NCBI GenBank assembly: GCA_038227135.1
Contig: JBBRQC010000009.1
Location: 22,123 to 86,122 of the forward strand
DNA: 64,000 bases
Direction: 5' to 3'
Origin: UBA4720 sp038227135
GTDB taxonomy: Bacteria > Gemmatimonadota > Gemmatimonadetes > Gemmatimonadales > Gemmatimonadaceae
In this document: positions 51,681 to 60,146 of the stretch, piece by piece
How positions within the stretch are numbered: position 1 is the first letter of the stretch
Layout of the letters: every line of letters begins with the position of its first letter
Notes under the pieces: model-generated
What the model saw: only the letters and a program-made list of their open reading frames with translations
Told to the model about the DNA's origin: nothing
Database searches by the model: none
Made by a program: the position numbers and the translations under genes

Positions 51681-52319
51681 TCAGGCCCCGAACTGCATTC
51701 GCACGAAGTCGTACGGAGGCCACGGTCCAGTGACCTTGAAGTCGAGGGTGCCCTGACGTCCGGCCTCCTTGGACACGACGTCCTGAAACGCCTGCCAGCG
51801 CTGACTGTCGATCAGGAAGGACGCTTTCGCGATCACGCCTTCCTCTTCGTCGCCGTCCGCTCGGGGAAGCGTCACGGTTGCTGCTGCCTGACTCCTCAGA
51901 AGTCGCAGGCTCTCCGCGGCGAGCGCGGCGAAGCTCTTCTGTGCGTCCGCATCTTCCTTATCGTTCTGGGCAGTGATGCTCACTCGCGCCGCCGCATGCC
52001 CTTCGATGACGGATAGGGCCTCGGTGAGGGTGAAGTAGTGAAGCTCGAGCCACCGGATCAGGGTGTTCTGTGACTGAAACACGGTACCGGGCGGTGCTGG
52101 AAGCACCGCCCCGTGCCCGTGAGCCTCCTCGAGAACCCGCAGGTACTTGCCCATCGCGACATCGTCGAGGTCCACGGCCGAATAGCCCGACGGCTCTACG
52201 ATCGCGGCCAGTGCCCGGTAGTGGGCGAGGGAAGTGCCCTCGGCGAGGGTAGCCGTGTGCCCCGATTCCACGGCCGCGACGCCGTACAACCTGAGCGCGT
52301 TCAGAGAAGCTTGCGCCAT
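51681..52319 (-). CDS. GvpL/GvpF family protein
   Basis: A 212-aa protein. The N-terminal segment RLYGVAA, then AIVEPSGYSAVDLDDV, KYLRVLEEAHGHGAVLPAPPGTVFQSQ, and the C-terminal strand DFKVTGPWPPYDFVRMQF match the GvpL/F family of gas-vesicle assembly proteins. No gvpA, gvpN, gvpK or other gas-vesicle genes are in the window. The start overlaps corA by 19 bp. It could be a co-opted family member. Confidence 0.8.
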   Translation of the reverse strand: MAQASLNALRLYGVAAVESGHTATLAEGTSLAHYRALAAIVEPSGYSAVDLDDVAMGKYLRVLEEAHGHGAVLPAPPGTVFQSQNTLIRWLELHYFTLTEALSVIEGHAAARVSITAQNDKEDADAQKSFAALAAESLRLLRSQAAATVTLPRADGDEEEGVIAKASFLIDSQRWQAFQDVVSKEAGRQGTLDFKVTGPWPPYDFVRMQFGA

Positions 52320-53329
52320 TTAAGACCGCCAAGAATTAGCAGAGCGAGAGCGAGTTGCGCCGACACCAGAATCGCGAAACCATATGGACTACTGTGAAGC
52401 GGAATATGCTCGAAGTTCATCCCCCAGATTCCGCTGACCACTACGAACGGAAGAGTGAAGGTAGCGACCACGCCCAACGCCTTGGTCGCCATACCTAGAC
52501 GATTGGAGACCTGTGTTAGATAGCTGTCCAGCGTGCTGCTCAACAGGTCCCGGAAGTTCTCAAGGGAGTCGTAGATCCGAAGGACATGGTCGTAGATGTC
52601 CCGGAAGTATATCTGGGTGTCCGGAGTCAGGAGCGTGCTGGGCCGATTGGTGAGGACGCTGAGCGCATCCCGTTCGGGAGCAAGGTGTCGGCGGAGGGTT
52701 AAAACCAGGCGCTTCACTGCGAACACCTCACGGAGAGCGTTCTGATCGAACGTGCCGTAGATCTTTTCCTCCAGGCTGTCCATGAACTCATCGAGCTTGT
52801 CGATGATCGGGAAGTAGGCATCGACTGCCTGGTCGACGATCGCATGCATCAGGCGCGCCGGTCCGTGAGCGGCCAGCTCCGGCTTTCGCTTCAGGAGCTC
52901 CGCTGTCGTCTCCACGGGATTCGTGTTGTCGCCGTGGACGGTGACGAGGTAGTTCTTGCCGAGGAAGAAGCTGATATTCACGGTGTCGAGATCGTACGGG
53001 TCTTCGGTCGTCTCGCAGAAGGCCAGCGTGCGCACGATCAGGAGCACGTATTGATCGAACTCCTCAAGCTTCACCCGGGACTCGGGATTGACCGCTTCCT
53101 CGATCGCCAACGGGTGGAAGTGGAAAAGATCGTTTAGGAGGGCAGCCTGTTTCGCTGATCGGGTATCGATGTCCACCCAGAGCGTGCCTTCGCCAGACGC
53201 GAGCGCGACGCCGATCTCTTCGATGGATAGACCCTGCCTTATTCCACCGCGAGGGTCTGTATAGCAGCTCCACAACTGCGGTTCCGCTGTGGGACGCACG
53301 TCCTGGAGCGGTCTCAGTGCGGTGCTCAT
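52301..53329 (-). CDS. corA: CorA family divalent cation transporter
   Basis: A 342-aa protein from the ATG at 53329. A cytoplasmic domain of ~280 residues ends with a long helix (YDHVLRIYDSLENFRDLLSSTLDSYLTQVSNRLG). Two terminal membrane segments follow; the first ends in the pore motif WGMNFEHIP, the CorA GMN signature. It forms Mg2+/Co2+ channels as pentamers. Its stop lies inside the GvpL/F gene. Confidence 0.93.
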   Translation of the reverse strand: MSTALRPLQDVRPTAEPQLWSCYTDPRGGIRQGLSIEEIGVALASGEGTLWVDIDTRSAKQAALLNDLFHFHPLAIEEAVNPESRVKLEEFDQYVLLIVRTLAFCETTEDPYDLDTVNISFFLGKNYLVTVHGDNTNPVETTAELLKRKPELAAHGPARLMHAIVDQAVDAYFPIIDKLDEFMDSLEEKIYGTFDQNALREVFAVKRLVLTLRRHLAPERDALSVLTNRPSTLLTPDTQIYFRDIYDHVLRIYDSLENFRDLLSSTLDSYLTQVSNRLGMATKALGVVATFTLPFVVVSGIWGMNFEHIPLHSSPYGFAILVSAQLALALLILGGLKWRKLL

Positions 53330-53426
53330 TGGGATCTTCTCTGTAGCGAAGAAGTGCGACGAATGATCGGCAGGGGCTGGAGGGTGAAGCGCCGCGACAT
53401 CGCGGGGATGTCGTTCAAGATAGTCG

Positions 53427-54356
53427 TTAGCCAGCGAGAGCGGCCAGATGACGGATACTCGCTTGGGCCAGCCTGTCGGGCGCATATCCGCCTTCGAGAG
53501 CACTCACGAGCCGCCCGCCGCACCAGGAGTCCGCACGCGCGACCAGCGAGGTCGTGAGAGACTCGAAGTCGTCGACTTCCAGCGTAAATCCTCCCAGAGG
53601 GTCGCCGGCGAGCGAATCGAAGCCTGCCGAAATGATTATGAGGTCGGGCACGAATTCCCGGGTGGCATTGTCAATGGCGCGTTCGAACGCCGTCACGTAC
53701 TCGGCCCGCGGGAGCCCTGCGGCCTTGGGGACATTCCACACCGTGCCGTGCGGTCCGCGATCTTCGACGGCGCCCGTTCCCGGGTACCATGGCCACTGGT
53801 GCATTGAGACGAAATGGATGTCAGGCTCGTTTTCAACGAGAGCCTGCGTGCCGTTGCCGTGGTGCACATCCCAGTCGACGATCAGAACTCGCTGGAGCCC
53901 GTGCTTCTTGCGCGCGTAGTGTGCGGCGAGCGCGACATTGCCAAAGAGACAGAAGCCCATTGCGCGGTTGTGAACCGCATGGTGCCCCGGTGGGCGGATC
54001 GCGGAAAAACTCCGCGGATGAACGCCGGACACGGAAAGATCGACGGCTGACAGGACGCATCCGGCGCCGGCCGTCGCGGCGTCCCACGATCCGCTGCTCA
54101 CCACGGTGTCCGCGTCGAGCCGGCCACCGCCGTTGTGGGCGACCTGCTTGATGATGCGGATATAGTCGGGGTCATGAACCAGCTCGAGCTCCTCGATGGT
54201 CGCGTGGCGGCCTTCGAGATGCTCGACGGTGTGAAAGAACTCGGGGTCCTCGCGAAGTGCGCGCGTAATCGCGCGCAGGCGTCCAACATGCTCCGGATGT
54301 CCCCATCCGGTGTCGTGCCGTCCACAATCGCTGTTGGAGATGAACGCGGCCCGCAT
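53427..54356 (-). CDS. histone deacetylase family (acetylpolyamine amidohydrolase-type) protein
   Basis: A 309-aa protein from the ATG at 54356; the longer frame is compositionally poor. Class II HDAC-like motifs: WGHPEHVGRLRAITRAL, HDPDYIRII, AIRPPGHHAVHNRAMGFCLFGN with tandem His, DWDVHHGNGTQALV with metal Asp/His, and ISAGFDSLAGDPLGGF. Bacterial members deacetylate polyamines or proteins; the substrate is not readable here. It follows two small genes on the same strand. Confidence 0.92.
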   Translation of the reverse strand: MRAAFISNSDCGRHDTGWGHPEHVGRLRAITRALREDPEFFHTVEHLEGRHATIEELELVHDPDYIRIIKQVAHNGGGRLDADTVVSSGSWDAATAGAGCVLSAVDLSVSGVHPRSFSAIRPPGHHAVHNRAMGFCLFGNVALAAHYARKKHGLQRVLIVDWDVHHGNGTQALVENEPDIHFVSMHQWPWYPGTGAVEDRGPHGTVWNVPKAAGLPRAEYVTAFERAIDNATREFVPDLIIISAGFDSLAGDPLGGFTLEVDDFESLTTSLVARADSWCGGRLVSALEGGYAPDRLAQASIRHLAALAG

Positions 54357-54370
54357 TGGACCGTGGGCCG

Positions 54371-54703
54371 CTATTCTACCGGTCGCCGGCGGCGGTCGGT
54401 GATGAGGAAGGTTGACCCGTTGCGGGCAGCCGTCGACGAGATCGAAGCGTCTTCGTCGAGGACCTCGAAGCCGTTGAGCTTGACGACGTATTCGTCGTCG
54501 TGCCGCACATCGGGATACAGCTCGCGCAGGGCGAGCTGCTTGAGGCTTCGCACCGATGCGGAAGGATTCGCCTCGATCGGGATTGCATCCCACGCCTCGA
54601 GAACCTGAGCCCTCAGGCGAATCGGCTTATCGGATGGAGCGCCAAGCCGGAATGGCTGGCCCCGCGTGCGAAGACTGTTGACGAACGTGATGGGGACGGT
54701 CAT
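54371..54703 (-). CDS. small ubiquitin-like-fold protein, 110 aa (fold inferred)
   Basis: The ATG at 54703 overlaps the preceding gene's stop (ATGA). The product lacks signal and membrane segments. Its core pattern, IRLRAQVLEAWDAIPIEANP, then SVRSLKQLALRELYP, YVVKLNGFEVLDEDASI and NGSTFLITDRRRR, has the strand-helix-strand-strand spacing of a beta-grasp (ubiquitin-like) fold. It ends RRRRPVE, not Gly-Gly, so conjugation is unlikely. No known family was recognised. Confidence 0.55.
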   Translation of the reverse strand: MTVPITFVNSLRTRGQPFRLGAPSDKPIRLRAQVLEAWDAIPIEANPSASVRSLKQLALRELYPDVRHDDEYVVKLNGFEVLDEDASISSTAARNGSTFLITDRRRRPVE

Positions 54704-55005
54704 CGGTCGCCCGCTTCGACAACTTCCATGGGCAAAGGTGCCAGCGTCGCCAGAAATCGGGCGACCTGTTGATCGAACAGGTAGGTGGATCCCGTAACCT
54801 TCGTTCCGCCCGCATCCGCGAAGGCCGCGATCACAATCTCCTCTCCGCCCTGCCCGCGCAGAGTGACGTGCCGTTCGCTTTCCTGTTCGGGGAATGCCGC
54901 ATAGACGCCGTTCTGCCGGGAGAAAAAGGATTTCGCGGCCGCCAGGGCCTCGGCCGGACTGAGGGCGGTGGTGGTCTCCTGAAGGGTGCGGTCGCGCTGT
55001 GACAT
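54700..55005 (-). CDS. hypothetical protein, 101 aa
   Basis: I start at the ATG at 55005 (MSQRDRTLQETTTALSPAEA); a longer frame to 55068 starts in a low-complexity Arg stretch. The product has a helix AEALAAAKSFFSRQNGVYAAFPE, then strands HVTLRGQGGEEIVIAAF and GTKVTGSTYLFDQQVARFLATL. It is soluble and of unknown function. Its stop overlaps the next small gene, forming a string with the HDAC-family gene. Confidence 0.6.
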   Translation of the reverse strand: MSQRDRTLQETTTALSPAEALAAAKSFFSRQNGVYAAFPEQESERHVTLRGQGGEEIVIAAFADAGGTKVTGSTYLFDQQVARFLATLAPLPMEVVEAGDR

Positions 55006-55147
55006 CGATGACGAGTGAAGGGTTTTAGCGGGTTCGTGCAATCTAGGCCGCCTTCGACGGTGCAACAAGGCGACTCGATGTGGCGGCCTGTATATTTGCA
55101 GGTTGTACTGCCACGACCTTCACAAAAACGAAAAGGGAATAAGACAC

Positions 55148-57280
55148 ATGCTAACGAGTAGATCATTTTTCCGCGTGTTGGCTCTTGCGTCTGCGCTGGT
55201 TGTATCCGCGCAGGCTTCCGCTCAGAGCACCGCCACGCGGCCGGCGTCTTCCAGTCAGATTCCCCCTGCGACATACAAGCCGGAATTCGGGACGATGTGG
55301 ACTTTCGATTCGCCGCCGCTGGACTACTGGCGCCGAACGTACAACTTCGCGCCGGATCAGAAGTGGCTCGACCACGTCCGGCTTGCTTCTGTGCGCCTGC
55401 CTAACTGCTCCGCATCGTTCGTGTCGTCGCGTGGCCTGGTAATGACCAACCACCACTGCGGCCGCGACTGCACCGCCAGCTCTTCCCCAGCGGATTCGAA
55501 CTACATCCAGACAGGCTTCGCGGCGGGAACTCTGGCCGACGAAAAGAAATGCGCCGGATTATATGTCGATCAGCTGCAATCGATTCAGGACGTGACGAGC
55601 CGGGTGCGGTCCGCCATCACGGGGACGACGCCACCCGATCAGGCCGCGCAGCGAACAGCGGTAATCGGCCAGATACAGATGGAATGCAATCAACAGACAC
55701 AGCTCACCTGCCAGGTCGTGACGTTGTATCAGGGCGGGATGTATTCGCTGTATCGCTACCGGCGCTTCAATGACATTCGCCTGGTGATGGCTCCTGAAGG
55801 AGATATCGCGTTTTTCGGCGGCGATCCGGACAACTTTACGTACCCGCGCTACGACCTGGACCTCACGCTCCTGCGTGTCTACGAGAACAACCAGCCCTAT
55901 GCTCCGACCGACTATCTGAAGTGGAGTGCGGCGGGCGCGGGCGAGGACGAGCTCGTGTTCGTGGTAGGCAACCCGGGATCCACCGGCCGACTCAATACGA
56001 TCTCGCAGATGGAATTCCTTCGCGACGTTGGATATCCGGGAAGTCTCGCCTCGTACAAGCGGAGGCTCGCCATCTACTCCGAGCTCGCGCGGACAGACAC
56101 ATCGGCCGCCCGGCGTTATCAGAATGACGTGTTCAACGTGGCTAACGTCCAGAAGGCCGTCATCGGATACCGGACCGGATTGCTGGATACGCTCAGCATG
56201 GCCAAAAAGCGCGCATTCGAAAACGAGCTCCGCGCTCGCATCGCCGCGGATCCCAAGCTGCAGGCTCAGTACGGCGGGACATGGGATGCGATATCGGCCG
56301 CCCAGCGTGAGCTCGCGACATTCGCTCCACAGCTTCGCTACCGCAGCTATGGAGGAAACTCGACGCTGTTGACCATGGCGGGACAGGTCGTCCGGATCGC
56401 GAGCGAATCGGGCAAACCCGACTCCGCTCGTTTTGCGGCGTACCGCGGACCGGCAATCAACAGCATGACCGCCCGACTTTCGCAGAACGTACCGGTCGAC
56501 ACCGCGTTCGAGAGACTCGCCATCGCCGCCCAGCTGCGAGCGGCGCAAAGCGAGCTTGGCCCGTCCGACCCATTCGTGCACCTCGCGCTGGCTGGACGCA
56601 CGCCTGAAGCCGCAGCCGCGGCGCTGGTTCGCGGAACACGGATCGGGGACGCGGCATTCCGGACGTCGCTGCTGCAAGGAGGCCCGCCTGCGGTTGCCGC
56701 ATCGACGGATCCAATGGTCGCACTCGCACGGGACATCGATCCGCTGAATCGGGCCGTCACCGCGAGAGCGAATGCATTGAACGCGATAATCGCCAACAAC
56801 AGCGAGAAGATCGGGCAAGCTCTCTTCGCCGCTTACGGAACGACGCTGCCTCCCGACGCGACTTTCACGCTTCGGATCAGCGATGGAGTCGTGAAGTCAT
56901 TCCCGTCGAACGGAACGATTGCCCCGTACAAGACGACGTTCTACGGATTGTACGAGCGATCCGCGGCCTTCGACAACAAGGACCCGTTCACGCTTCCCAA
57001 GCGGTGGGTCGATAGGAAGGGCAATCTCGACCTCGCGACGCCCTACAACTTCGTTTCGACCAACGACATCATCGGCGGCAACTCCGGTAGCCCGGTGATC
57101 AACCGCAACGCGGAAGTAGTCGGCCTCGTGTTCGACTCGAACATCGAGGGCATCTCGAACCGATTCATTTTCTCGACGGCTGTCGGGCGCACTGTGAGCG
57201 TGCACTCGCGCGGAATTACCGAGGCGTTGCGCAAAATGTACGATGGCTCGCGGATCGCCGACGAGCTGCAAGGGCGATAG
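55148..57280 (+). CDS. S46 family dipeptidyl-peptidase, secreted
   Basis: A 710-aa protein from the ATG at 55148. Signal peptide LTSRSFFRVLALASALVVSAQASAQ. The S46 signature has the catalytic His in SASFVSSRGLVMTNHHCG, the Asp region NFTYPRYDLDLTLLRVYEN, and the Ser in IGGNSGSPVINRNAEVVGLV with FDSNIEGI. These enzymes (DPP7/DPP11 type) remove dipeptides from peptide N-termini in the periplasm. It fits the peptidase-rich character of the window. Confidence 0.95.
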   Translation: MLTSRSFFRVLALASALVVSAQASAQSTATRPASSSQIPPATYKPEFGTMWTFDSPPLDYWRRTYNFAPDQKWLDHVRLASVRLPNCSASFVSSRGLVMTNHHCGRDCTASSSPADSNYIQTGFAAGTLADEKKCAGLYVDQLQSIQDVTSRVRSAITGTTPPDQAAQRTAVIGQIQMECNQQTQLTCQVVTLYQGGMYSLYRYRRFNDIRLVMAPEGDIAFFGGDPDNFTYPRYDLDLTLLRVYENNQPYAPTDYLKWSAAGAGEDELVFVVGNPGSTGRLNTISQMEFLRDVGYPGSLASYKRRLAIYSELARTDTSAARRYQNDVFNVANVQKAVIGYRTGLLDTLSMAKKRAFENELRARIAADPKLQAQYGGTWDAISAAQRELATFAPQLRYRSYGGNSTLLTMAGQVVRIASESGKPDSARFAAYRGPAINSMTARLSQNVPVDTAFERLAIAAQLRAAQSELGPSDPFVHLALAGRTPEAAAAALVRGTRIGDAAFRTSLLQGGPPAVAASTDPMVALARDIDPLNRAVTARANALNAIIANNSEKIGQALFAAYGTTLPPDATFTLRISDGVVKSFPSNGTIAPYKTTFYGLYERSAAFDNKDPFTLPKRWVDRKGNLDLATPYNFVSTNDIIGGNSGSPVINRNAEVVGLVFDSNIEGISNRFIFSTAVGRTVSVHSRGITEALRKMYDGSRIADELQGR

Positions 57281-57292
57281 CTCGAGTGAGCT

Positions 57293-58636
57293 CTATCGGG
57301 CGATTCTTTCGATAGCGCCCTGAATGAGCCGGGTGCCGAAGTACAGCGATTCCAACGGCACCCGCTCATCGTGCCCGTGCATGCGCTCTTCGTCGGACTG
57401 CAGCATGGGGAAAGGAAGCACGCCGTAGGCCTTGACCCCAAGAGTACGCAACCTCGCGCTGTCGGTCACTCCTGTGCTCAGATAAGGGAAGACCGCCATC
57501 CTGGGGTCGAGCTCGTGCGCTGATTCCGCGAGTGCCGCGAACATCTCCGAGTCAGGATCCGACGCCGGAGCCTCTTCGCCCCGGTGAGTGATTTCGATAG
57601 ACACACCAGGCTCCGACACGATCGCTCTGAGCCGGTTCACCACTTTGTCGACCGAATGACCGGGCAGCGTGCGGACATTCAGCACCGCTTCCGCCGATGC
57701 CGGGATCACGTTGAACTGTTTTCCCCCGTCCACGACAGTCGGGGAAATTCCATTGCGAAGCACCGCGTTGAAAACGGGAATCGCGGACAGCACCCGTGCG
57801 CCGGCTTCCGCGCGCTTCGGATCGGCCGAAACGAGATCCAGCATCGCGCTCTGTTCGGACTCGCGCGGCCAGATTTCGGCCAGCTGTCCGAAGAACCTCC
57901 GCGTTATTTCGGTCAGCATCACCGGCTCGGCGTACCGCGACAGGGATTCGAGCGCGCGGCCTAGGCGAAAAATCGCGTTATCGGGCAGTGGAACGGCGGC
58001 GTGGCCGGCTGACCCGTGCGCCTTCACCGTCACGACGTGCGACACTTTCTCCGCGCTCTGAACCGCGAGATACCGCTGGCCACCCTCGATTATCCGTGTG
58101 CGCCCTCCTTCATTGAGCGCGAACTCGGCGTCGAGCACCTCAGGGTGGTGCTTCACCAGCCAACCCATTCCCCACTCGCCGCCAGCCTCTTCATCGGATG
58201 TGGCGAGGAAAACCACATCGCGGGACAGGGAGAGCTGGCCTGCCGCGAGCGAGCGCTTCAGCAGGAGCATTGTCATCAGATTCGCCGCCAGCATACCCTT
58301 GTCGTCGATTGCCCCGCGGCCGTAGAGATAGCCGTCACGCATTTCGCCCGCGAACGGATCCACCGACCAGCGATCTCTCTCGACTCCCACCACGTCCATG
58401 TGTGCGAGAAGAATCACCGGACGCTTCGCTCCGTTGCCGCGAATGCGTCCGATCATCACCGCGCGATTGGGCTGAGGCTCAAACCGGCTGGTCTCGATTC
58501 CTTCGTCACGGAGCGCAGCCTCGAGGTAGAGCGCCAGAGGCAGCTCGTTGCCCGGCGGATTCGTGGTATCGAAGCGGATTATCTCCTGAAGCCTGGAAAC
58601 CGTCTCGGCGTCCGCACTCTGCCAGTCAGGCTTCAA
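57293..58636 (-). CDS. M20 family metallopeptidase
   Basis: I start at the TTG at 58636, overlapping the M3 stop by 11 bp, giving 447 aa; the ATG-like start at 58720 lies inside the M3 gene. M20 motifs: LLAHMDVVGVE, the bridging Asp in GRGAIDDKGMLAANL, catalytic Glu in FLATSDEEAGGEWGMGWL, and ALNEGGRTRI. It is cytoplasmic in appearance. The family includes carboxypeptidases, deacylases and dipeptidases. It converges with the S46 gene. Confidence 0.92.
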   Translation of the reverse strand: MKPDWQSADAETVSRLQEIIRFDTTNPPGNELPLALYLEAALRDEGIETSRFEPQPNRAVMIGRIRGNGAKRPVILLAHMDVVGVERDRWSVDPFAGEMRDGYLYGRGAIDDKGMLAANLMTMLLLKRSLAAGQLSLSRDVVFLATSDEEAGGEWGMGWLVKHHPEVLDAEFALNEGGRTRIIEGGQRYLAVQSAEKVSHVVTVKAHGSAGHAAVPLPDNAIFRLGRALESLSRYAEPVMLTEITRRFFGQLAEIWPRESEQSAMLDLVSADPKRAEAGARVLSAIPVFNAVLRNGISPTVVDGGKQFNVIPASAEAVLNVRTLPGHSVDKVVNRLRAIVSEPGVSIEITHRGEEAPASDPDSEMFAALAESAHELDPRMAVFPYLSTGVTDSARLRTLGVKAYGVLPFPMLQSDEERMHGHDERVPLESLYFGTRLIQGAIERIAR

Positions 58637-60146
58637 GCAACGCCTCGACCTTTCGAACGAGCGGCTGGAAGGAAAGCCCACCGCCACCCACGCGGGCCGA
58701 AATCTCTTCCGCGGTATCACGCTGACCGTGCGAGAAGAGCTCGGTGACCAACCATGGGCCCGTGCCGGGATTCCGGAACCAGTCCATATCGAATCGCGAC
58801 GTCAGCTTTTCGTTGAGAACGGACTGCAGCTGCCACGCGCGCAGATACCGCGCGGAATAAAACCTCGGGTCGACATCCACGAATGCATCGGCGGGACTGT
58901 ACTCGAAACCGGTAGCGTTGCTCAGCAGCGAAACGTAAAGGTCGGGCAGCTGCTCCCACGGAACCTCTCCCGAGTAGAGGGTTCGTTCGTACAGAAATTT
59001 CGCAGTGTAGCGGCGAAGGAAGTGCAGCTCTTCGAATCCGGCGGTGCGCAGAAATTCCGGCACCCGGTTGCTCCCGAGCTGGGTGTACCGAAGCAGCCAT
59101 CCCTTTTCCTGCATTCGGTGATCGAAGAGCATCGCGTACGATTCCGTGACAGAATTGTCTCCGAGCCAACGGAACTCGAACGGGTAATCGTCGCTTGCAT
59201 AGGCGAAGTGGAGGGCGTGCCCGAGCTCGTGGAGAAATGTGTTGTAGTCGCTCTGCCCGCCGTGCGGGCGGAGAACCAGGTACACCTCCTCGGGAACTCG
59301 AACCGGGGAGCAGAATGCGCGGGATCGCTTCCCCTCCCGCTCCCCGACGTCGAAAATGATCCGGCCACTGGCGGTGGGATCGATTCCCATCTCAGAAACG
59401 TTGCGACGAATCACGGATTCCATGTGGTTTCCGGGAAATGCAGCATCGTATTCGGAGGCCCGGAACAGAGCCAGCGCATCCGAGCGCTTCGCCTGCGAGG
59501 CCTTGATGCCGATTTTCTTCTTCAGGACCCTCGGAAGTGTGTCGTCCCACATCGCCTGGGTATCGCGCAGAAACGCTTCGCAGCTCGCTGCGAGCGTGGA
59601 CAGCGAGATCCCGGTAACCGCCTCGAAAGAGCTGTTGTAATTGCCTGCCACTCCGAGGGACTCGATGTATTCCTTCTCTCTCTCCAAGCGCTCACGGCGG
59701 AGCGGCGCATGCTCCTTCTGGACCAGGTCAGCCCGCGCTGCATCGAGCGCCAGACGCAGCTTGCGGTCCTGGGTGTTCGCGATCTCGATCGGAGCTGCCT
59801 GATACTGGATGACGCGCCCATCGGGGGAGCGTATGACGGCGGAATTTTCCCACGCGATCTCCCGCTCGTCGAGCGCGGCGAGCGGCTTGGAAGCCTGGGA
59901 CTCGATCTCCCACTCCAGAAGCCACTGGGCTGACCGCTTGTCGTCGCTTCCCTCCGGGAAGGACCGGAACATTTCCATGGTCAACTCGAGCGCGTCGGGC
60001 CCGAGGATCCGCTCGTATTGCCGGTAGATCGGCTGGTATTCAGCCGTCTTCTTAAGGCCCGCGAGCGCTAGATAGCCTTCGCGCGAGATCGCTTCCATGA
60101 ACGCCTGGCCTTCAGCTCTCAGGCGCTGAAGGGACAATGCGCTCAC
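58626..60146 (-). CDS. M3-like gluzincin metallopeptidase
   Basis: A 506-aa, mostly helical protein starting at a GTG (GTGA overlap with glyS stop). The zinc motif is NTFLHELGHALHFAYA (HExxH near residue 290), and the third Glu lies in SVTESYAMLFDH. The C-terminal YSARYLRAWQLQSVLNEKL resembles oligoendopeptidase M3 enzymes. It has no export signal. Specificity is unknown; it forms a string with M20. Confidence 0.87.
   Translation of the reverse strand: MSALSLQRLRAEGQAFMEAISREGYLALAGLKKTAEYQPIYRQYERILGPDALELTMEMFRSFPEGSDDKRSAQWLLEWEIESQASKPLAALDEREIAWENSAVIRSPDGRVIQYQAAPIEIANTQDRKLRLALDAARADLVQKEHAPLRRERLEREKEYIESLGVAGNYNSSFEAVTGISLSTLAASCEAFLRDTQAMWDDTLPRVLKKKIGIKASQAKRSDALALFRASEYDAAFPGNHMESVIRRNVSEMGIDPTASGRIIFDVGEREGKRSRAFCSPVRVPEEVYLVLRPHGGQSDYNTFLHELGHALHFAYASDDYPFEFRWLGDNSVTESYAMLFDHRMQEKGWLLRYTQLGSNRVPEFLRTAGFEELHFLRRYTAKFLYERTLYSGEVPWEQLPDLYVSLLSNATGFEYSPADAFVDVDPRFYSARYLRAWQLQSVLNEKLTSRFDMDWFRNPGTGPWLVTELFSHGQRDTAEEISARVGGGGLSFQPLVRKVEALLEA

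Noticed and set aside
51681..52319. A gas-vesicle cluster
   Set aside because: Only a GvpL/F-like gene is present; neighbours are a kinase, CorA and an epimerase.
58728..59933. A 401-aa + strand frame opposite the M3 peptidase
   Set aside because: Antisense shadow of a gene with an intact HExxH motif.
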